Part shown: piece by piece, positions 17,800 through 26,147 of the stretch
How the letters are laid out: every line of letters starts with the position of its first letter
Position numbering within the stretch: position 1 is the stretch's first letter
DNA from: Chitinophaga niabensis
GTDB taxonomy: Bacteria; Bacteroidota; Bacteroidia; Chitinophagales; Chitinophagaceae
DNA length: 64,000 nucleotides
Reading direction: 5' to 3'
Assembly: GCF_039545795.1 (NCBI RefSeq)
Contig: NZ_CP154260.1
Coordinates: 1,741,001 to 1,805,000 of the forward strand
Program-made: the position numbers and the translations under genes
The notes under the pieces: generated by a model
The model's input: the letters and a program-made list of their open reading frames with translations, nothing else
The model's database searches: none
Told to the model about the DNA's origin: nothing

Positions 17800-19422
17800 A
17801 TGCGCATCATTGGTCTTATTACAACATTCTTATACTGCAGTTTTGTATGCCTGGCGCAAAAGCCGCTGCCATCTGTTGTAAAGAAACAACAGGGGAAAGG
17901 ATACAATTTAATGGTAGATGGCAAACCTTTCCTGGTCTTAGGTGCCCAGTTATGGAATAGCAGCAGCTGGCCTTATATTATGGAAAAAACATGGCCGCAG
18001 CTGCGCGAGTTGCAATGTAATACGCTGGAAGCACCTGTGTATTGGCAGAATGTGGAGCCGGAGCCTGGTAAGTATAATTTTAAAGAACTGGACTCCTTGC
18101 TGGCAGGCGCCCGCAGGGAAAATATCCGGCTTATTTTATTGTGGTTCGGTTCTTATAAGAACGGCAGTTCCCAGTATGCGCCGGAATGGATCCTGACCCG
18201 TCCTGATCTTTATCCGCGCATGAAAGATGCAGGAGGGGGAGAGTTGCAGTTGCTGTCTCCGGTAGCACAGGCTAACCTGGATGCGGACAAAAAAGCGTTT
18301 TCAGCCCTGATGCGTTACCTGAAAAAGGCAGATGCGAAGGAGCAGACGGTGATCATGGTACAGGTGGAGAATGAGGCCGGCTCACTGGGTACAGACAGAG
18401 ATTATTCTGAAGGAGCCAATGCGGTATTTAAGAGCGCCGTACCAGCTAAGTTACTACAGCAGCTGGGTAAACAGAGCGGTACCTGGCAGGAGGTTTTTGG
18501 TGTGGATGCACCGGAATCTTTCAGTGCCTATCACATTGCGCGTTACATCAACGAAGTAGCGGAAGGAGGAAAGCAGGAGTATGCATTACCGATGTACACC
18601 AATGCCTGGCTGCGGGAACACCGTTTCCAGCGCCCCGGTGATTACCCCAGTGGCGGGCCTACTTCCAATATGCTGCATATCTGGAAAGCCACTGCACCTA
18701 ATATGGTATTGCTGGCCCCGGATATCTATCAGAACAACCTGGCTGCCATTGATGATCTGTGTACTAAATACAGTGCGCCGGATAATCCGCTCTTTATACC
18801 GGAAACAGGTAAAGGCCCTGATTTTGCCCGGTACCATTTTCACATGCTGGGTAATTACGATGCCATGGGGGTAGCAGTGTATGGCATAGATCCTTTCAGC
18901 GCTGACCCGAATGATGAACGCCGGAAAGAGAAACTGGATGATAAATTTGCCGGTATTGCCGCCAATTACCGTTTATTACGGGGCGCGCTGAACGAAGTAA
19001 TAGCCTTGCAGGGTACAGGCCGCCTGAAAGCAGTGATAGAAGAACACAACCGTCCGGATCAATTAGTTAACTTTAAAGGATATGATATCCTCTTCAGTTA
19101 TGGTTTCCCCACCTGGAAAAAGGACCGTTCCCCATCTGGCCGCGCACTGGTAGCACAACTGGCAGATAATGAATTCCTGCTGATAGGTTTTGATGCGAAG
19201 TTCCAGTTCAGGCCAACCTATGGTTCTGGTGCGCAAAGCGCTGAGATCGTAGCCGTAGAGGAAGGTTATTATGATGAGGGGAAATGGGTACGCAAAAGGT
19301 TCTGGAATGGAGATGAAGTGTATCATTCCACTTTATTGCAGGAAGGGGTGATCCTGAAGATAAAACTGCGCCCGGCGGGCAAAACATTTTCCGGTCAGAT
19401 GAAAGCAAATTTTGAACAATGA
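17800..19422 (+). CDS. Secreted GH35-type beta-galactosidase with DUF5597-like C-terminus
   Basis: Secreted glycosidase of 540 residues, signal peptide ending VCLAQ. The N-terminal TIM barrel has the GH35/GH42 layout: PFLVLGAQLWNSSSWP, NTLEAPVYWQNVEPEPGKYNF, VQVENEAGSLG with Glu192 as candidate acid/base, and LFIPETG with Glu335 as candidate nucleophile. The C-terminal 160 residues (GYDILFSYGFPTW, ADNEFLLIGFDAKFQF) match the DUF5597-type beta domain that accompanies a subgroup of GH35 enzymes, known members of which remove galactose from xyloglucan or related side chains. Likely role here is release of beta-linked galactose. Its last bases overlap the next start (ATGA). Family assignment is strong; exact linkage specificity is inferred. 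Confidence 0.85.
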   Translation: MRIIGLITTFLYCSFVCLAQKPLPSVVKKQQGKGYNLMVDGKPFLVLGAQLWNSSSWPYIMEKTWPQLRELQCNTLEAPVYWQNVEPEPGKYNFKELDSLLAGARRENIRLILLWFGSYKNGSSQYAPEWILTRPDLYPRMKDAGGGELQLLSPVAQANLDADKKAFSALMRYLKKADAKEQTVIMVQVENEAGSLGTDRDYSEGANAVFKSAVPAKLLQQLGKQSGTWQEVFGVDAPESFSAYHIARYINEVAEGGKQEYALPMYTNAWLREHRFQRPGDYPSGGPTSNMLHIWKATAPNMVLLAPDIYQNNLAAIDDLCTKYSAPDNPLFIPETGKGPDFARYHFHMLGNYDAMGVAVYGIDPFSADPNDERRKEKLDDKFAGIAANYRLLRGALNEVIALQGTGRLKAVIEEHNRPDQLVNFKGYDILFSYGFPTWKKDRSPSGRALVAQLADNEFLLIGFDAKFQFRPTYGSGAQSAEIVAVEEGYYDEGKWVRKRFWNGDEVYHSTLLQEGVILKIKLRPAGKTFSGQMKANFEQ

Positions 19423-20522
19423 GATGGAGCATAGTATTTTTTGTATTCGTAGCTCAGCTGGCAGTTGCACAGCACCGTAAGATCACCATTACGGTAGAGG
19501 ATAAGGATGCGGTAGTCACTGTAGCCCCGTTGCGTTATAATAAAAGTTTCGCCTGCAGCTTTACGCTGGATGATGGCTATATATCTGCAGCACGTGTGGC
19601 GCTCCCATACTTTAACGGCGGCCAGGTAGCTGCCCCGTTCAAAGATCAATGGGGTTTTGACGAAGGTGGCGATGGCGCAGATTATCCCGGGCTTTATTAT
19701 ACAGATGGTTGCGGAAATGCGGTTTCCTTTAAAGCTGCAGTAGCTATTAACGCCAAAGCCATTCATTTTTCCTGGGATGAGCTGGCACAGATGAAACAAG
19801 CAGGCTGGGACATCCTGAATCATAGCTTCACCCACGCTACGGGGAAAGATGTGAAAGCCGGATGGGAAGTGGAAGAGAATACCCGTACAGTACAACAGCG
19901 CCTGCAGCATAACATGCAGCAGTTTGTAATACCAGGCGGAAAAGATGATCACCTGAGCGCGCCGTTTTACACCAATGCCGCTTTTGCACAAGGCCTGAAA
20001 GTAGTGCATAGCGGGCAGTACCCGGACTACTGGATAGAACCATCCACACGGGAAGACTGGAACAGGCTCTGTGCAGGCAGGTTATTCCTGAACAGTAAAA
20101 CCAGTATGACGGACGTCGTATTCAATGGAATAAGGGAACACCTTGCAACCGGGAAATATTATTGGCTGAACACTTTCACACACAGTGTAGGCAACGATGA
20201 TCTGTGGAATATCAGTTACCGCTTTGCTGATTTTAAGGAGTTATTCAATCGACTGGCAAAGGAGTATGGAAAGGAAGGAAAAGACAACATATGGTTTGCT
20301 CCACCGGAAGCAGTACATGCCTATGAAAATATACGCCGTACCGTGAAACCCCTGATCACCCGTTCGGGGCACCAGTTCAATATCAGCTTTGATGTGAACA
20401 CCCTGGAAAAATACAACGCGCTAACGTTCCTGGTGCAAAGCAGTACCGCCATCAAAGAAGTAAAGGGTGTTAATTGCACGATTGAAAGTTATAATGGAAA
20501 ACTGATCAATATAACCTGGTAA
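19419..20522 (+). CDS. Secreted polysaccharide deacetylase-like protein (NodB/CE4 fold)
   Basis: Secreted protein of 367 residues with a signal peptide ending AVAQ. A NodB-type domain is visible: FTLDDG (Asp51-Asp52, catalytic base and metal ligand) and HSFTH (His135 and His139, metal ligands), so the Asp-His-His metal site is present. The usual RxPY motif is not obvious; VIPGG occupies a similar place. LNTFTHS further on resembles the last NodB motif. A C-terminal beta segment of about 60 residues follows. It may remove acetyl groups from sugars in the substrate of this locus; a few NodB-fold proteins act on other bonds. It is coupled to the GH35 gene by ATGA and followed by an esterase after 12 bases. 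Confidence 0.75.
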   Translation: MRWSIVFFVFVAQLAVAQHRKITITVEDKDAVVTVAPLRYNKSFACSFTLDDGYISAARVALPYFNGGQVAAPFKDQWGFDEGGDGADYPGLYYTDGCGNAVSFKAAVAINAKAIHFSWDELAQMKQAGWDILNHSFTHATGKDVKAGWEVEENTRTVQQRLQHNMQQFVIPGGKDDHLSAPFYTNAAFAQGLKVVHSGQYPDYWIEPSTREDWNRLCAGRLFLNSKTSMTDVVFNGIREHLATGKYYWLNTFTHSVGNDDLWNISYRFADFKELFNRLAKEYGKEGKDNIWFAPPEAVHAYENIRRTVKPLITRSGHQFNISFDVNTLEKYNALTFLVQSSTAIKEVKGVNCTIESYNGKLINITW

Positions 20523-20534
20523 TAAATCCACATC

Positions 20535-21407
20535 ATGAAGAAACAAATAATGTCACTGCTATTGGCATGTATGGTGCTTCCCCTGGCAATACTTGCACAA
20601 ACGGGGAAAGTGTTTGATAACCTCAGCCTGCCCAGTAAAATATTAAAGGGAGACAGGAAGTTTGCCATTTATCTGCCCCCTGATTATGAAACATCCCAAC
20701 GTAATTATCCTGTGATGTACCTGCTGCATGGCGCAGGAGATGATCAAACCGGCTGGATCCAGTTCGGCGAAGTATTGAACATTACGGATAAAGCTATCCG
20801 TGAAGGCAAAGCTACCCCTATGATCATTGTAATGCCCGATGCCAATACCGGCCGCCGTGGTTACGCGAACGATATCAAAGGGGAATGGCGTTATGAAGAT
20901 TTTTTCTTCCAGGAACTGATCCCTTTCATAGAAAAAAACTATCGTGCCAGATCAGAAAAACGCTACCGCGCGGTAGCAGGCCTTTCAATGGGCGGAGAAG
21001 GTACTTTCACCTATGCCCTGCATCATCCTGAACTATTCGCTGCCGCCTGCCCCTTAAGTGCAGCCACCGGCCCGATGGTACCAGAGGATGTTACTAAATG
21101 GATGCAGCGCCGCGGCCAGGATTCCATTGCTACGGCTGCGCAGATCAAAACCTATTATGAAAGGCAGAGTGTGTTGTACCTGGTGAACAATATGCCGGAT
21201 GATAAAAAGAAGGCAGTGCGCTGGTATATTGATTGCGGTGATGATGATTTCCTGTTTGAAGGAAACTCCCTCGTGCATATCGCTATGCGCAAAAAAGAGA
21301 TCCCTCATGAATTCCGGATCCGGGATGGAGGCCATAGCTGGGGTTACTGGCGTACGGCATTACCGGAAGTGCTGGATTTTGTTTCTGCTTCCTTCCACCA
21401 ATTCTAA
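20535..21407 (+). CDS. Secreted CE1-like esterase (esterase D / feruloyl esterase type)
   Basis: Compact secreted esterase of 290 residues with signal peptide ending LAILAQ. It has FAIYLPPDYETS, MYLLHGAGDD (oxyanion hole), nucleophile Ser151 in AGLSMGGEG, an acidic segment DCGDDDFL likely to carry the catalytic Asp, and His in DGGHSWGYW. Related enzymes remove acetyl or hydroxycinnamoyl groups from plant polysaccharides. It is the second CE1-like esterase in the operon, without the C-terminal extension of the one at 16009-17793, so the two may act on different acyl groups or positions. The rhamnosidase gene follows after eight bases. Confidence 0.88.
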   Translation: MKKQIMSLLLACMVLPLAILAQTGKVFDNLSLPSKILKGDRKFAIYLPPDYETSQRNYPVMYLLHGAGDDQTGWIQFGEVLNITDKAIREGKATPMIIVMPDANTGRRGYANDIKGEWRYEDFFFQELIPFIEKNYRARSEKRYRAVAGLSMGGEGTFTYALHHPELFAAACPLSAATGPMVPEDVTKWMQRRGQDSIATAAQIKTYYERQSVLYLVNNMPDDKKKAVRWYIDCGDDDFLFEGNSLVHIAMRKKEIPHEFRIRDGGHSWGYWRTALPEVLDFVSASFHQF

Positions 21408-21415
21408 ATAACATT

Positions 21416-24040
21416 ATGCGTTCTATCATATTAGTTATCTGCCTTTTGTTTGCTTCATATGTATCCGCACAAAGCACGATGCAGGTAACCGATCTCCGGT
21501 GTGAATACATGCAGGAACCGTTAGGCATTGATGCAGCAGTGCCCCGTTTCACCTGGAGGCTAACTGATACAAAAGATACAAAAGGCCAGAAGCAAACAGC
21601 TTACCGGGTATTAGTGGCAAGCAGTAAATTCCTGCTGGATCAAAATAAAGGAGATATCTGGGATAGCGGAGAAACCACATCAGATCAATCCGCCCTCGTA
21701 ACATTTAAAGGCAGGCCATTACGCTCCAATGAAGATTGTTACTGGAAAGTAAAGGCGGTGGATAAAGATGGCCGGAGTACCTCCTGGAGCAGCACTGCAC
21801 GCTTTTCCATAGGCCTGCTTCAAACTACAGACTGGAAAGGACCATGGATAAAACATCCGGATGCAGCTAAAGAAACCCATATCTGGTACCGGAAGAATTT
21901 TACCCTGGATAAAGTGAATACAGCCTTCGTACATGTGGCATCCATGGGATATCATGAACTATATATCAATGGCCAAAAAGCCGATAGCCGCGTACTGGCA
22001 CCCGCATTAACTCGTATCGACAGAAGAGTGATGTATGTAACATATGATGTTACAGCACTGCTGAAAAAAGGAAAGAATACGATCGCTGTATGGTATGGAC
22101 CCGGATGGTCGCGGAATGAGTTCTTTGGCAGAACCATCTTCCCTTCTCTAAGGGTACAGATGAATGCCGGAACTTTCTCTCTCGCCACGGATGCCAGCTG
22201 GAAATGCCAGGTGAGCTCCAGTAAGAACACCGGAGGAAATCAATATGAGGATCATGGCGCTGAATACATAGACGCACGGTTATACATTCCGAACTGGCAT
22301 TCAACAGCCTTCAACGACAGCGAATGGCGAAACGCCGTGGAAACAAATCATAAGGTGAGTTTATCTGCGCACAATATGGAGCCTGCCCGGATCATTGAAA
22401 CAGTGCCCGCTACCGGTGTTACCGATACCATAAAAGGCATCTATAAAGTGGATATGGGCAAAAACTATACAGGCTGGCTGGAAGTAAAACTGCATGGCAT
22501 GTCTGCCGGAGACACAGTAAAGATCATGGTGGCAGACGATCCTGTAACTATACAGGACTGGTCACAGGGTAATATCTATATCTGCAAAGGAGAAGAAGGG
22601 GAAACATTCCGCAACCGCTTCAACTATACCGCTGGCCGTTATGTGAATATCAGCGGACTGAAACGGAAACCTTCAGCAGCTGATGTAAAGGGCTTTGTTA
22701 TTGCCACAGACATAGAACGCACCGGCCGCTTTTCTTCTTCCAGTAACCTGTTTAATAAGATCTATGAAACAGATCTCTGGACGTACCGCATGTGTACCAC
22801 AGAGGGATTTACGGCGGATTGTCCACATAGGGAACGCCTGGGTTATGGAGAAGAAGTTTTTGCCACCGCCTGGGGTATAGGCCTGCCTAACTACCAGGTT
22901 GGCGCGTTTTATACCAAACACGTAAGAGACTGGTCTGATGTGCAGGAACACGATGGATGGATCCATCATACCGCACCGCAATGGAATGAACATTATGGCG
23001 GACCAATGTGGAGCAGTGCAGGGCTGAACGTGGCCTGGGAGTTTTACCGTACTTACGGTGATAAGAGGATCCTGGAGGCCAATTACAATACCAGCAAAAG
23101 ATGGCTGGAGTTCCTGCATACCAAAAGCCAGTTTGGTTTGCTGGAAGCTTTCTTCGGCGGTGGTAAGTTCCTTGGAGATTGGGCGGCACCCGGTGGAAGG
23201 AAAGAGTTTGGCGGTACACCGGAAGCTACCTTCTTCAATAACTGTGTGTATGCCATGAATCTTAGTACCATGATTGAAATAGCAGGTATACTAAGGCATC
23301 CTGAAGATGCCGTGTTATACAGCAAAAGATTGAGGTTCCTGAAAACCCGTATCAATGCACAGTTCTTCGATCCGGCATTGAATATCTATATGAACGGGGA
23401 CCAGGTGCAAACTGCATTCCCTTTAATGACCGGTATTGTTCCTGAAAAGTTATATGCCACCGTGCTCGCTAACTTTAAAGAAAAGATCTCCGCACCGGAT
23501 GCTTATTTTGATATGGGGAGTTCCGGTCTGCCGGTGCTCCTGAAATTCCTGATAGAATACGAGGAGTATCATGAGGCATTCGCCCGCATCCTCTCTAAAA
23601 CCAATGAGCCCAGCTATGGTTATTTCCTCGAAATGGGAGAAACCACCTGGCCTGAATACTGGAGTGTAGATGTGACCAGTAAGATCCATACCTGCTTCAC
23701 AGGCATTTCCTCCTGGTTTGTCAAAAGCCTGGCTGGTATCCGTGCTGATCCCGCGCACCCCGGTTTCCAGTCCTTCCTGGTAAAACCATCCCCGGTGAAA
23801 GGTGTAACTTTTGCTGAGGCCGAAACCACTTCGTTGTATGGTGTGATCAAAAGCAGTTGGAAAAAGGAGGGTGGCAGATTTACATTGAATGTTACAGTGC
23901 CTGTAAACTCCCAGGCCACTGTTTACATGCCGGGAGAAAAGGTGAACAGCTTTAAAGAAGTAAAAGTGATAGGGAAGGAGAAGGGCCATATATTATTGCA
24001 GGTGCCCTCAGGCCGGTATACTTTTGTTGCTGAGAACTGA
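21416..24040 (+). CDS. Secreted GH78 alpha-L-rhamnosidase
   Basis: Secreted enzyme of 874 residues that hydrolyses terminal alpha-L-rhamnose. After a signal peptide (ending YVSAQ) come N-terminal beta-sandwiches with the characteristic opening LRCEYMQEPLGIDAAVPRF and the TAYRVLVASS segment, a jelly-roll with VHVASMGYHELYINGQK, then the (alpha/alpha)6 barrel. The active-site signature is DCPHRERLGYGEE, with Asp468 and Glu473 as candidate catalytic residues. A later barrel segment (EMGETTWPEYWS) carries another conserved Glu. The C-terminal beta domain (VTVPVNSQATVYMPGEK) is typical. It is the last gene of the locus and is followed by a strong terminator. Its presence is the main evidence that the glycan contains rhamnose. 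Confidence 0.95.
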   Translation: MRSIILVICLLFASYVSAQSTMQVTDLRCEYMQEPLGIDAAVPRFTWRLTDTKDTKGQKQTAYRVLVASSKFLLDQNKGDIWDSGETTSDQSALVTFKGRPLRSNEDCYWKVKAVDKDGRSTSWSSTARFSIGLLQTTDWKGPWIKHPDAAKETHIWYRKNFTLDKVNTAFVHVASMGYHELYINGQKADSRVLAPALTRIDRRVMYVTYDVTALLKKGKNTIAVWYGPGWSRNEFFGRTIFPSLRVQMNAGTFSLATDASWKCQVSSSKNTGGNQYEDHGAEYIDARLYIPNWHSTAFNDSEWRNAVETNHKVSLSAHNMEPARIIETVPATGVTDTIKGIYKVDMGKNYTGWLEVKLHGMSAGDTVKIMVADDPVTIQDWSQGNIYICKGEEGETFRNRFNYTAGRYVNISGLKRKPSAADVKGFVIATDIERTGRFSSSSNLFNKIYETDLWTYRMCTTEGFTADCPHRERLGYGEEVFATAWGIGLPNYQVGAFYTKHVRDWSDVQEHDGWIHHTAPQWNEHYGGPMWSSAGLNVAWEFYRTYGDKRILEANYNTSKRWLEFLHTKSQFGLLEAFFGGGKFLGDWAAPGGRKEFGGTPEATFFNNCVYAMNLSTMIEIAGILRHPEDAVLYSKRLRFLKTRINAQFFDPALNIYMNGDQVQTAFPLMTGIVPEKLYATVLANFKEKISAPDAYFDMGSSGLPVLLKFLIEYEEYHEAFARILSKTNEPSYGYFLEMGETTWPEYWSVDVTSKIHTCFTGISSWFVKSLAGIRADPAHPGFQSFLVKPSPVKGVTFAEAETTSLYGVIKSSWKKEGGRFTLNVTVPVNSQATVYMPGEKVNSFKEVKVIGKEKGHILLQVPSGRYTFVAEN

Positions 24041-24063
24041 TCCGCCTGCTGTTAAAAGCTTTT

Positions 24064-24094
24064 AACCCGCGCCAAAAGCGCGGGTTTTTTATTT
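24064..24094 (+). terminator. Rho-independent terminator after the rhamnosidase gene
   Basis: AACCCGCGC (24064-24072), five-base loop CAAAA, GCGCGGGTT (24078-24086), then a T-run. It lies 24 bases after the GH78 stop and closes the plus-strand operon that begins at 6916. Confidence 0.92.
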
Positions 24095-24200
24095 AAATAT
24101 TTGTATTTTACCCGCTGAGTGAACCAACAGACTACGTTATATTATCATTAATTCACGTTATACTTAAAACAGTACCATAGCTGTTTCTTGCTGTCAATAT

Positions 24201-24208
24201 TATATTTG
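24201..24208 (+). promoter_or_regulatory. Candidate -7 promoter element (TATATTTG) for the ECF sigma gene
   Basis: TATATTTG matches the Bacteroidota -7 consensus TAnnTTTG exactly. No TTTG is present at the expected -33 distance, so support is partial. Transcription would start near 24215, only about 11 bases before the ATG at 24226, or about 38 before the alternative ATG at 24253. Confidence 0.4.
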
Positions 24209-24225
24209 CTACCAAAATCAATGTG

Positions 24226-24828
24226 ATGCCTGTTCAGAAAGTTAGTCACGAGATGGATCTGCTTGATAAAGTGTCGCAGGGAGATGAAAAGGCTTTTGGT
24301 GAGATCTTTCACCTATACCGTAATAAAGTATATACCATCGCCTTCAGGCTTACTGTAGCCAGCCCCGTGGCTGAAGAGATATTGCTGGATGTATTCCTGC
24401 AGGTTTGGCTGAAAAGGGAAGAGCTGAAGGAAGTGAAGCATTTCAAAGCCTGGTTGTTCACTATCACCCGTAACAGGACCTTCAGCATGCTCAAACAAAT
24501 GGCTGCGCAAAAAATGGCGATCCCCATACCGGAGGACGGGGACGAGCTCCTGCTGCGTGCCACAGAACATCCCGGGGAACATTTGCAGGAAAAGGAATAC
24601 CGGCAGATCCTCCGCCAGGCCGTCACAAGGTTATCCCCCCAGCAGAAAAAAGTATATACACTCATTAAAGAACAGGGCCTCAAAAGAGACGAAGCCGCCA
24701 GCGCATTGAATATTGCCCCTGAAACAGTTAAACGCCATCTCTCGGAAGCCATGCACTTTATCCGCGTCTATTGCCTTGCCAGGCTTGGTATGTTAGCGTC
24801 ACTCACCCTCCTGAAGGAGTTGCTCTGA
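24226..24828 (+). CDS. ECF-type RNA polymerase sigma factor (FecI-like)
   Basis: ECF sigma factor of about 200 residues. Region 2 shows at about residues 14-80 (DEKAFGEIFHLYRNKVYTIA, then AEEILLDVFLQVWLKRE, FKAWLFTITRNRTFSMLK). Region 4 is at about 120-175 (LSPQQKKVYTLIKEQGLKRDEAA with the helix-turn-helix NIAPETVKRHLSEAMHFI). The hydrophobic C-terminal tail is common in this Bacteroidota subgroup. Possible starts are GTG 24223, ATG 24226 and ATG 24253; the last gives the most family-like N-terminus (MDLLDKVSQGDEKAF). The following FecR gene starts 70 bases downstream. It should drive the locus ending at 33931. Confidence 0.94.
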   Translation: MPVQKVSHEMDLLDKVSQGDEKAFGEIFHLYRNKVYTIAFRLTVASPVAEEILLDVFLQVWLKREELKEVKHFKAWLFTITRNRTFSMLKQMAAQKMAIPIPEDGDELLLRATEHPGEHLQEKEYRQILRQAVTRLSPQQKKVYTLIKEQGLKRDEAASALNIAPETVKRHLSEAMHFIRVYCLARLGMLASLTLLKELL

Positions 24829-24898
24829 AAAATATTTTTTCTTTCACTGCCCCATTTCATTTTTTTTATCGTCTCTATTAGTAAACCGGCTGATCACC

Positions 24899-26056
24899 AT
24901 GAATGAGTTCGAATCACTATTCCGGGCATATATGAACCAATCCTGTTCTGAACAGGATAAAGAAAAGCTGTTTGCCATGATGGCGGACAAGGAAAACGAT
25001 GCCAGTTTGAAGGAGGTGATAGAGAAGGTGATGAATGAACCGGGAGAGGAAATAAAGATAGAAGAGGAGCGGGCAGACGAGATCCTGTCTGTATTGCAGC
25101 AAGCCATCCCCCGGAAGCATAAACGCGGAAGGGTAGCAGCCATTACCCGCTGGGCAGCTGCTGCGGCAGTTGTAACAGGCCTTGGCACACTGTATTGGAT
25201 CTATCCCTCTTCTAAACCATCTAAGAACGGGCAACTGGCAACATCAGTCCCGGCACAGGATATACAACCTGCCAGCCAGGGTGCCATCCTCACGCTGGGC
25301 GATGGAAAACAGGTAACACTGGACAGCCTGCAGAAAGGCGTGATCGCCAACCAGGGCGGTACCCATGTATCATTAACGCAGGGCACCATTGCTTACGATG
25401 ACCATCGTGCGGAAGAGATCAGTTATAATACGCTGAGCACACCCAAGGGCCGGTTATTCCATCTCGTATTACCGGATGGCAGTGATGTATGGCTGAACGC
25501 AGCCAGCGCAGTCACCTATCCCACCAGTTTTTCAGGAAAGGAACGGGTAGTTACACTGAAAGGGGAAGCTTATTTCGATATTAAGCCGGATGCAAAAAGA
25601 CCTTTCTCCGTAAAGCTTACGGACAATACGGAAGTGAAGGTGCTCGGTACTGCCTTCAACATTAACGCATATGAAAATGAACGGGTAATTGCCACTACCC
25701 TTATAAATGGGAGTGTACAGGTGAACGCAGGGAATAACAGTTCAATATTGAAACCGGGTTACCAGGCCAGCATTGCACGTATCTCTCCTGGCATACAGGT
25801 GAACCGCGCAGATACCAGCCAGGTTCTTGCCTGGAAGAATGGCATCTTCAATTTTGAAGGCGCCGATATTCAGGTAGTGATGAAACAACTGGAGCGCTGG
25901 TACGATATAGATGTACAATATGAAAATGGAATACCCGGTATTACTTTCGGGGGAAAAATGGACAGAAACCTAAGCCTGTCTAATATCATGAGGATGCTGG
26001 AGATCTCTGATGTGCATTGCAGGCTTGAAGGGAAAAAGCTTATCATAAGACAATAA
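24899..26056 (+). CDS. FecR-family anti-sigma factor
   Basis: Inner-membrane anti-sigma factor of 385 residues paired with the ECF sigma factor just upstream. It has a cytoplasmic N-terminal domain (about 1-75), a membrane span at about residues 80-101 (Ala-rich, ending GLGTLYWIY), the FecR periplasmic domain from about 177 (STPKGRLFHLVLPDGS, VWLNAASAVTYP, GEAYFDIK) and a C-terminal DUF4974 domain (about 315-385, VVMKQLERWYDIDVQYE to KKLIIRQ). The STN domain of the SusC encoded 91 bases downstream is the expected signalling partner. Confidence 0.95.
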   Translation: MNEFESLFRAYMNQSCSEQDKEKLFAMMADKENDASLKEVIEKVMNEPGEEIKIEEERADEILSVLQQAIPRKHKRGRVAAITRWAAAAAVVTGLGTLYWIYPSSKPSKNGQLATSVPAQDIQPASQGAILTLGDGKQVTLDSLQKGVIANQGGTHVSLTQGTIAYDDHRAEEISYNTLSTPKGRLFHLVLPDGSDVWLNAASAVTYPTSFSGKERVVTLKGEAYFDIKPDAKRPFSVKLTDNTEVKVLGTAFNINAYENERVIATTLINGSVQVNAGNNSSILKPGYQASIARISPGIQVNRADTSQVLAWKNGIFNFEGADIQVVMKQLERWYDIDVQYENGIPGITFGGKMDRNLSLSNIMRMLEISDVHCRLEGKKLIIRQ

Positions 26057-26147
26057 CAGATTTATCGCTAATACAACCAGTACCTGTTGACTGATCAACT
26101 GCAGGCACTGCTATGCTATGTGTTCAACTTTATAATTAAAATCAATC

